Shown here: positions 31,149 through 35,349 of the stretch, piece by piece
How positions within the stretch are numbered: position 1 is the stretch's first letter
Layout of the letters: every line of letters begins with the position of its first letter
Assembly (NCBI GenBank): GCA_910585815.1
Contig: CAJUFJ010000038.1
Span: forward strand, 1-35,349
Direction of reading: 5' to 3'
Source: an uncultured Oscillospiraceae bacterium
GTDB taxonomy: Bacteria > Bacillota > Clostridia > Oscillospirales > Oscillospiraceae
DNA: 35,349 bases
Notes under the pieces: model-generated
Databases searched by the model: none
What the model was told of the DNA's origin: nothing
What the model saw: only the letters and a program-made list of their open reading frames with translations
Position numbers and translations under genes: made by a program

Positions 31149-31169
31149 GGGTTGATTTAAGCGTTGAAA

Positions 31170-31195
31170 AAGGGACTGCCTTCGGGCAGTCCCTT
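31170..31195 (+). terminator. terminator of the rpoBC operon
   Basis: A perfect 11-bp stem (AAGGGACTGCC and its complement at 31185-31195) closes on a stable TTCG loop, 22 bases after the rpoC stop. The tail CTGTTATG is only moderately U-rich. Confidence 0.8.
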
Positions 31196-31274
31196 CTGTT
31201 ATGTGGCGTTCATGCAGGTGTCCAACTGCCTGCGGACCTTCCGCCTGGCCCCATCCAAGCGTAGCCACCAAGGC

Positions 31275-31704
31275 AAACCATTTTGAACGATGGATTCCCA
31301 AGCCCATCCGTTACCGTATAGACTTTCGTGCTCAAACCTCCCTGTTCCATCCGTTCTCCTCGTAATATCCCCTTTTACTCCACTGGCGTGCTGGTGGACT
31401 TCGGCTGTGGAGCTGTCCGGCCTCAGTGTTGTTTGTCCGCCAAATCCTGCTTGATCAGCACTGTAAGTATATCTTCCTATACTCCGGCTTTTGTCCAGAC
31501 ACGGAAATGGCTGTATACGCTTTGCCATGTCCCGAACCACGCTGGCAGATCCCGACATGTTATTCCGGTGTTCAGACAATACAGAATTGCGTTGAGCATT
31601 TCCTGGTTGCTTTTTCCTGGCTGGTCTCCTTGCGGCTTTTTTCTAGCTAGAACTTATCTTTTGATCCTATTCCATTGTTTTTCGCTTATTTTATTTCTTT
31701 TCAT
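31275..31704 (-). pseudogene. broken IS5-family transposase
   Basis: Reading from an ATG at 31704 gives KRNKISEKQWNRIKR, then a TAA (31654-31656). The same frame continues as a clear IS5 N-terminal region (SNQEMLNAILYCLNTG, CRDLPAWFGTWQSVYSHF, RVWTKAGV). A TAG (31477-31479) stands where the family has Trp, and the frame ends at a TGA (31423-31425). The first catalytic Asp follows in a second frame (DSSTAEVHQHASG), and a third frame resumes at GGLSTKVYTVTDGLGNP. Two internal stops, at least two frameshifts and loss of the C-terminal half make it inactive. The order and spacing of the motifs make the family assignment firm despite the damage. Confidence 0.82.
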
Positions 31705-31763
31705 ATGCTTTATTTGATCATCTCAGCACTTTACACACAATATCAAAGTTTTAAACAGACTCT
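31275..31763 (-). mobile_element. decayed IS5-family insertion sequence
   Basis: This is the remnant of an IS5-family (IS427-like) element on the minus strand. Its left end is probably GAGTCTGTTTAAAACTTTG (read from 31763 inwards), resembling the terminal repeats of this group, beside a CTAG-type site. The transposase reading frame inside is broken, and the 3' part, including the last catalytic acids and the other terminal repeat, is missing. The 75 bases between it and the rpoC terminator (31200-31274) hold nothing I can identify. It lies exactly between rpoC and the truncated M24 gene. Confidence 0.7.
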
Positions 31764-31800
31764 AGCGGCTAGAAAGAAATAATATAATCTGAATCTGGGC

Positions 31801-32865
31801 ATGTTCTCCCAGATTGACCAGCGTGGATCATTGCGCTGGCTGATGGATTATTACCTGTCCGTCTATGAGGAATGTGTTGTGATCCGTCCGAAGGGTGCTC
31901 CGGTCTACTTTGCCCACGACGGCCTGGCCGCTTTCCACGCCGGGAACAGTCCCCTCCGGCCTGAGGCCCGTGTTATTCCTCCGCACCTGTACCTGAGCGA
32001 TCCGGCCGCGCCGGTTGGCGACTATCTGCGCTCAATCCGGGCCAGAAACATCGGAGCCGCAGGAACCGCCGGACTGTCGGCACGGTTTATCCTGTCGTTG
32101 AACCGGCAGCTGGATCGCCCGGTCCGTGATATATCCCAGAAAATTGCACAGCTGCGGATGGTAAAGAGCCCTGCCGAGATCGCGATGGCCCGGGAGGCTG
32201 TACATCTTAACGAGGAGTCACTGTGGGCCTACCTAAAGGGGGCACGCCCCGGAGCACTGGAATCTGAGGCCCTGGCCAGAGGGTATGCCTTTGCCGCGGG
32301 CAGGGGATGTGAGGACCAGTATTGGATGGTCGGCTCAGGAACCCCCGCCATCATTTCCCACGCTGTTTTATCCCTTGGGCGAAAGCACCAGTGGCAGAAT
32401 GGAGACGACAGCGCAGTTGTCATTGAGGTTTCGGGCCCCGGCGGGTATTATGGTGAGGTCTGGCAGGCCCTGAAATTTGGAGCGCGGGACCTGGAGCTGG
32501 AGGCGGCCCTGGCGGCTGTATCGCGGTCTATCCAAGCGGCGGCAGAGATGATCCGTCCCGGTAATACGGTGGGTCAGGTTGCTGAGGCGGCTGAGGCCAG
32601 CCTGGTCAAAGATGGATGGGCCGCCCCCAGAACCGCCTGGGAACCTGCTGCTCCCATCGGACATGGCCAGGGACTGGACGCCTGGGAAATCCCCTCCATC
32701 TCCGCCGATAACACACAGATCATTGAGCCAGGTATGCGTTTCAATCTTCATCCCGGCGTTGTGAAAAAGAACGGGAGCCGGGTAAGTTATTGCGATTGCT
32801 ATATCTCATCAGACGGCGCGGCGGAACGGTTGTCCACACTTCCCTATGACGTAATTTATATCTAA
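31801..32865 (+). CDS. M24/creatinase-fold protein, 5'-truncated and lacking metal ligands
   Basis: The 354-residue product has the second part of a creatinase N-terminal domain and a full C-terminal pita-bread fold (from about residue 125, VKSPAEIAMAREAVHLNEESLWAYL). In metal-dependent M24 peptidases five ligands (Asp, Asp, His, Glu, Glu) are expected. Aligned positions here are Glu209, Glu219, His288, His317 and Cys331, so only the His is kept. This resembles creatinase and other metal-independent hydrolases more than Xaa-Pro peptidases. About 40 N-terminal residues seem missing. There is no ribosome-binding site, an in-frame TAA lies 21 bases upstream, and the IS remnant ends 38 bases before the ATG. 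It may therefore be a pseudogene. A TATAAT lies at 31783-31788 without a -35. Confidence 0.7.
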   Translation: MFSQIDQRGSLRWLMDYYLSVYEECVVIRPKGAPVYFAHDGLAAFHAGNSPLRPEARVIPPHLYLSDPAAPVGDYLRSIRARNIGAAGTAGLSARFILSLNRQLDRPVRDISQKIAQLRMVKSPAEIAMAREAVHLNEESLWAYLKGARPGALESEALARGYAFAAGRGCEDQYWMVGSGTPAIISHAVLSLGRKHQWQNGDDSAVVIEVSGPGGYYGEVWQALKFGARDLELEAALAAVSRSIQAAAEMIRPGNTVGQVAEAAEASLVKDGWAAPRTAWEPAAPIGHGQGLDAWEIPSISADNTQIIEPGMRFNLHPGVVKKNGSRVSYCDCYISSDGAAERLSTLPYDVIYI

Positions 32866-32922
32866 GCCGAAAACATGTGTAATTTTTATTCATAGAACAT
32901 GACGTGATTAGAAAAGGACGAA

Positions 32923-32957
32923 GGGGCCTCCCGCCGGTTTTACCGGCGGGAGGCCTC
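32923..32957. terminator. strong hairpin downstream of the M24 gene
   Basis: A 15-bp stem (GGGGCCTCCCGCCGG with 32943-32957, one G-T pair) has a TTTTA loop. No U-tract follows on the plus strand. On the minus strand a T-rich stretch (TTCGTCCTTTTC) follows. It probably insulates the Rrf2 unit from upstream transcription. Confidence 0.65.
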
Positions 32958-33043
32958 AGCAAATTAAAGAGGTTTCGCTGCGCCTATCCACCCAACTGTC
33001 TTTGGCAAAAGAGACAAAAAATAAATTTTATTTCTCTAAAGTA

Positions 33044-33086
33044 TTGACATATTACATTAGTGTGCTATAATGTACCAAAAAGGTAC
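33044..33086 (+). promoter_or_regulatory. promoter and likely operator of the Rrf2-acyl-CoA dehydrogenase unit
   Basis: Consensus TTGACA (33044-33049) and TATAAT (33066-33071) are 16 bp apart. Immediately after the -10 box is a perfect inverted repeat, GTACC-AAAAA-GGTAC (33072-33086), covering the expected start of transcription. A repressor bound there would block the promoter, and the Rrf2 protein encoded just downstream is the natural candidate. Confidence 0.75.
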
Positions 33087-33109
33087 TGTTTCGACTGGAG
33101 GAAAACAGT

Positions 33110-33511
33110 TTGCTGATGACGCGAGAGATGGACTACGCCCTGCGTATTCTGCGGGCGCTGTATCAGGAGGGACAGCTGTCCGCCGCAACCATTGCCCAGC
33201 GGGAGCACATGCCCAAGGCCATTACGCTGAAGGTTTTAAAGCAGCTCCACGCTGCTGGACTGGTGTGCAGCCGCCGGGGGAGCAGCGGGGGCTACGCCCT
33301 TCAGCGCCCCTGCGAGGGGCTGTATCTGGGCGATGTGTTCTCCGCGCTGGAGGAGCCTGTCCACATCAATCGCTGCCAGGGTCCGGGCTACCGGTGCGAA
33401 AACCGCCCCAAGGGGGACTGCGGCCTGTGCCGGGAGCTGTCCCGCATCCAGCGGGTGCTGGACGAGGAGTTTCGAAAAACGCCATTGAGCGCAATTTTCC
33501 AGGAAAAATAA
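33110..33511 (+). CDS. Rrf2 family transcriptional regulator
   Basis: The 133-residue protein has an N-terminal winged helix (TREMDYALRILRALYQEGQLSAATIAQREHMPKAITLKVLKQLHAAGLVCSRRGSSGGYAL) typical of Rrf2 proteins such as IscR, NsrR and CymR. The C-terminal part has four cysteines, Cys89, Cys96, Cys104 and Cys107 (RCQGPGYRCENRPKGDCGLC), in the region where IscR and NsrR hold an Fe-S cluster, so a redox- or iron-sensing cluster is likely. The TTG at 33110 is chosen because GGAGG lies eight bases upstream; the in-frame ATG at 33116 would be 14 away. The dehydrogenase gene follows after 21 bases, and an inverted repeat overlaps the promoter, implying autoregulation of both genes. Confidence 0.9.
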   Translation: MLMTREMDYALRILRALYQEGQLSAATIAQREHMPKAITLKVLKQLHAAGLVCSRRGSSGGYALQRPCEGLYLGDVFSALEEPVHINRCQGPGYRCENRPKGDCGLCRELSRIQRVLDEEFRKTPLSAIFQEK

Positions 33512-33532
33512 CATAAAGGAGGAAATATCTGT

Positions 33533-35349
33533 ATGCTGTATCAAACCACACAGGAGCATGAGGAGCTGCGGGCCAAGGTAAGGGAGTTCGCCGAGGCGGA
33601 GATCAAGCCCATCGCTTTCATGCTGGACAAAAACAACCAGTTCCCCACCGAGGCCGTGAAGAAGATGGGGGAGCTGGGCCTGATGGGCCTGCCCTATGAG
33701 AAGAAGTACGGCGGGGCCGGGTCGGACGCCCTGAGCTACGCCATCGCCGTGGAGGAGCTGGCCCGGGTAGACGGCGGCGCGGGTGTGATTCTGTCCGCCC
33801 ACACCTCCCTGGGCACCTACCCCATCTACGCCTTCGGCACCGAGGAGCAGAAGAAAAAATACCTGCCCGACCTGTGCTCCGGCAAGAAGCTGGGGGCCTT
33901 CGGCCTCACCGAGCCCAACGCCGGTTCCGACGCCGGCGGCACCGAGACCACCGCCGAGGACATGGGGGACCACTACCTCCTCAACGGCGAAAAAATCTTC
34001 ATCACCAACGGCGGCGAGGCCAGCACCTATGTGGTGTTTGCCGTCACCACCCCCGGCATCGGCACCCGGGGCATCTCCGCCTTTATTGTGGAAAAGGGCT
34101 GGGAGGGCTTCACCTTTGAGGAGCACTACGACAAGATGGGCATCCGCTCCTCTGCCACCTGCCAGCTGAACTTTAACAACGTGAAGATTCCCAAGGAAAA
34201 CCTGCTGGGCAAGGAGGGCCAGGGTTTCAAGATCGCCATGGCCACCCTGGACGGCGGACGCATCGGCATCGCGGCCCAGGCCCTGGGTATCGCCCAAGGG
34301 GCCTACGAGGCCGCCGTGGAGTACTCCAAGGAGCGTGTCCAGTTCGGCAAGCCCATCTGCCAGCAGCAGAATATCGCCTTTAAAATTGCCGACATGGCCA
34401 CCAAGCTGCGCTGCGCCCGGTTCCTAGTCTACTCCGCCGCCGAGCTGAAGCAGGCCCACGTTCCCTACGGCATGGAGTCCGCCATGGCCAAGCAGTACGC
34501 CTCCGACATCGCCCTGGAGGTCACCAACGACGCCCTGCAAATCTTCGGCGGCTCCGGCTATCTGAGGGGCATGGAGGTGGAGCGGTTCTACCGTGACGCC
34601 AAGATCACCACCATCTACGAGGGCACCAACGAGATCCAGCGGGTGGTTATCGCTTCCCACATCCTGGGCAAGGCGGCCAAGGAGGCCCCCGCCGCCGCCG
34701 CGACAGGCCCCCGGGGCCCAGAGACGGGAGCACGGAAGCGGCTCATCCTCAAGGACGGTACCGCCCAGGAGAAGGTGGAAGCCCTGGTGGCCAACCTGAA
34801 AAAGGACGGCCACGACTTCACTGTGGGCATCCCCATAGACACCCCCATCACCCAGGCCGAGCGGGTGGTCTCCGCCGGCCAGGGCATCGGGGAGAAGAAG
34901 AACATGAAACTCATCGAGGACCTGGCCCGCGCTGCCGGGGCGGCCGTGGGCTCCAGCCGCCCGGTGGCCGAGACGCTGAAATACGTGCCCATCAACCGGT
35001 ATGTGGGCATGTCCGGCCAGAAGTTCAAGGGCAACCTGTACATCGCCTGCGGCATCTCCGGGGCTATCCAGCATTTGAAGGGCATCAAGGACGCATCCTG
35101 CATCGTGGCCATCAACACCAACCCCAACGCCAAAATTTTCAAGAATTGCGACTACGGCATTGTGGGCGACGTGCTGGAGATTCTGCCCCTGCTCACCAAG
35201 GCGCTGGACACCGGCGAGAAACTGCCCGCCCCGCCCATGACCAAGATGAAGCGCATGGCCCCCAAGAAGGTCTATCAGCCCCGGAAGCTGTATATCTGCA
35301 ACGGCTGCGGCCACGAGTACGACCCCATGCAGGGCGACCCGGAGAACGA
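33533..35349 (+). CDS. acyl-CoA dehydrogenase-EtfA-rubredoxin fusion (partial, runs off the end)
   Basis: About 605 residues are visible. Residues 1-385 are a full acyl-CoA dehydrogenase, with the FAD-binding GAFGLTEPNAGSDAGG and KIFITNGGE, and the catalytic Glu363 in IYEGTNEIQR. A linker leads to an ETF alpha C-terminal FAD-binding domain (about 420-560: SAGQGIGEKKNMKLIEDLARAAGAAVGSSRP, LYIACGISGAIQHL, VAINTNPNAKIFKNCDYGIVGD). From residue 587 a rubredoxin begins (YICNGCGHEYDPMQGDPEN, with Cys589 and Cys592). The second rubredoxin CxxC lies beyond the window. Such a chain would carry electrons between a CoA-ester flavin and a rubredoxin iron, suggesting enoyl-CoA reduction in fermentation coupled to an electron partner. 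ATG follows AAAGGAGG. Confidence 0.92.
   Translation, partial: MLYQTTQEHEELRAKVREFAEAEIKPIAFMLDKNNQFPTEAVKKMGELGLMGLPYEKKYGGAGSDALSYAIAVEELARVDGGAGVILSAHTSLGTYPIYAFGTEEQKKKYLPDLCSGKKLGAFGLTEPNAGSDAGGTETTAEDMGDHYLLNGEKIFITNGGEASTYVVFAVTTPGIGTRGISAFIVEKGWEGFTFEEHYDKMGIRSSATCQLNFNNVKIPKENLLGKEGQGFKIAMATLDGGRIGIAAQALGIAQGAYEAAVEYSKERVQFGKPICQQQNIAFKIADMATKLRCARFLVYSAAELKQAHVPYGMESAMAKQYASDIALEVTNDALQIFGGSGYLRGMEVERFYRDAKITTIYEGTNEIQRVVIASHILGKAAKEAPAAAATGPRGPETGARKRLILKDGTAQEKVEALVANLKKDGHDFTVGIPIDTPITQAERVVSAGQGIGEKKNMKLIEDLARAAGAAVGSSRPVAETLKYVPINRYVGMSGQKFKGNLYIACGISGAIQHLKGIKDASCIVAINTNPNAKIFKNCDYGIVGDVLEILPLLTKALDTGEKLPAPPMTKMKRMAPKKVYQPRKLYICNGCGHEYDPMQGDPEN

Noticed and set aside
31328..31717. 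Open frame of 129 codons on the plus strand in the rpoC-M24 gap
   Set aside because: It is opposite to the decayed transposase. The translation is low-complexity hydrophobic text with no ribosome-binding site.
31783..31788. TATAAT before the M24 gene as a full promoter
   Set aside because: There is no -35 element at 16-18 bp, and the start codon is only 12 bases away. I mention it only as a possible chance promoter.

Overview
The window looks like chromosomal DNA of a high-GC, spore-forming-type Clostridium-class gut bacterium. Oscillospiraceae is the best fit, in the Flavonifractor / Lawsonibacter / Pseudoflavonifractor / Intestinimonas neighbourhood. The grounds are Clostridia-restricted families (DUF4317, DUF4364), TTG and GTG starts behind strong GGAGG sites, sigma-A promoters with 17-bp spacers, GC-rich codon use, and an acyl-CoA dehydrogenase/EtfA/rubredoxin fusion. 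Family level is an inference from these traits and genus level is a guess. No rRNA, tRNA, CRISPR array or prophage was seen.

Layout: (1) 1-344 has no gene but holds two adjacent palindromes and a MITE-like repeat. (2) 345-5451 is a minus-strand block: DegV protein, MATE exporter with an attenuator-like leader, DUF4317 protein and gltX. (3) 5518-8464 holds an AT-richer orphan gene, a long inverted repeat, a large membrane protein of unknown function, a second copy of the MITE-like repeat and a GIY-YIG protein whose C-terminus is encoded by that repeat. (4) 8553-12727 is a likely operon: trpS, tagO/wecA, mnaA/wecB and a membrane-anchored protein of unknown function. The middle pair begins cell-surface polymer synthesis by making lipid-linked GlcNAc and UDP-ManNAc. 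(5) 12754-13821 (minus) is a three-gene set of small unknown proteins; divergent from it are a YfcE-type phosphoesterase and cardiolipin synthase. (6) 15969-16793 is an AT-rich TIR-domain gene, probably an acquired single-gene immune protein, closed by a strong bidirectional terminator. (7) 16845-22252 has a cysteine-rich protein (possible spore coat), a DUF4364/PNPOx-like pair, an RlmD-type methyltransferase, a second MATE exporter and a 96-residue protein. (8) 22319-23224 is a secreted SH3b-NlpC/P60 peptidoglycan hydrolase downstream of TGTTAC-type boxes. (9) 23304-31195 is rpoB-rpoC with its own promoter, a leader of about 240 nt and a terminator, separated from the ribosomal-protein genes that usually flank it. 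(10) 31275-32865 is a decayed IS5-family element abutting a 5'-truncated M24/creatinase-fold gene that has lost most metal ligands. (11) 33044-35349 is an Rrf2 regulator with four clustered cysteines, followed by the acyl-CoA dehydrogenase fusion, which runs off the end of the window.

The best candidates for something new are the TIR protein with an L7/L12-like C-terminal domain, the Rrf2/acyl-CoA dehydrogenase-EtfA-rubredoxin unit, and the repeat-derived protein tail. All of these rest on reading the sequence by eye.
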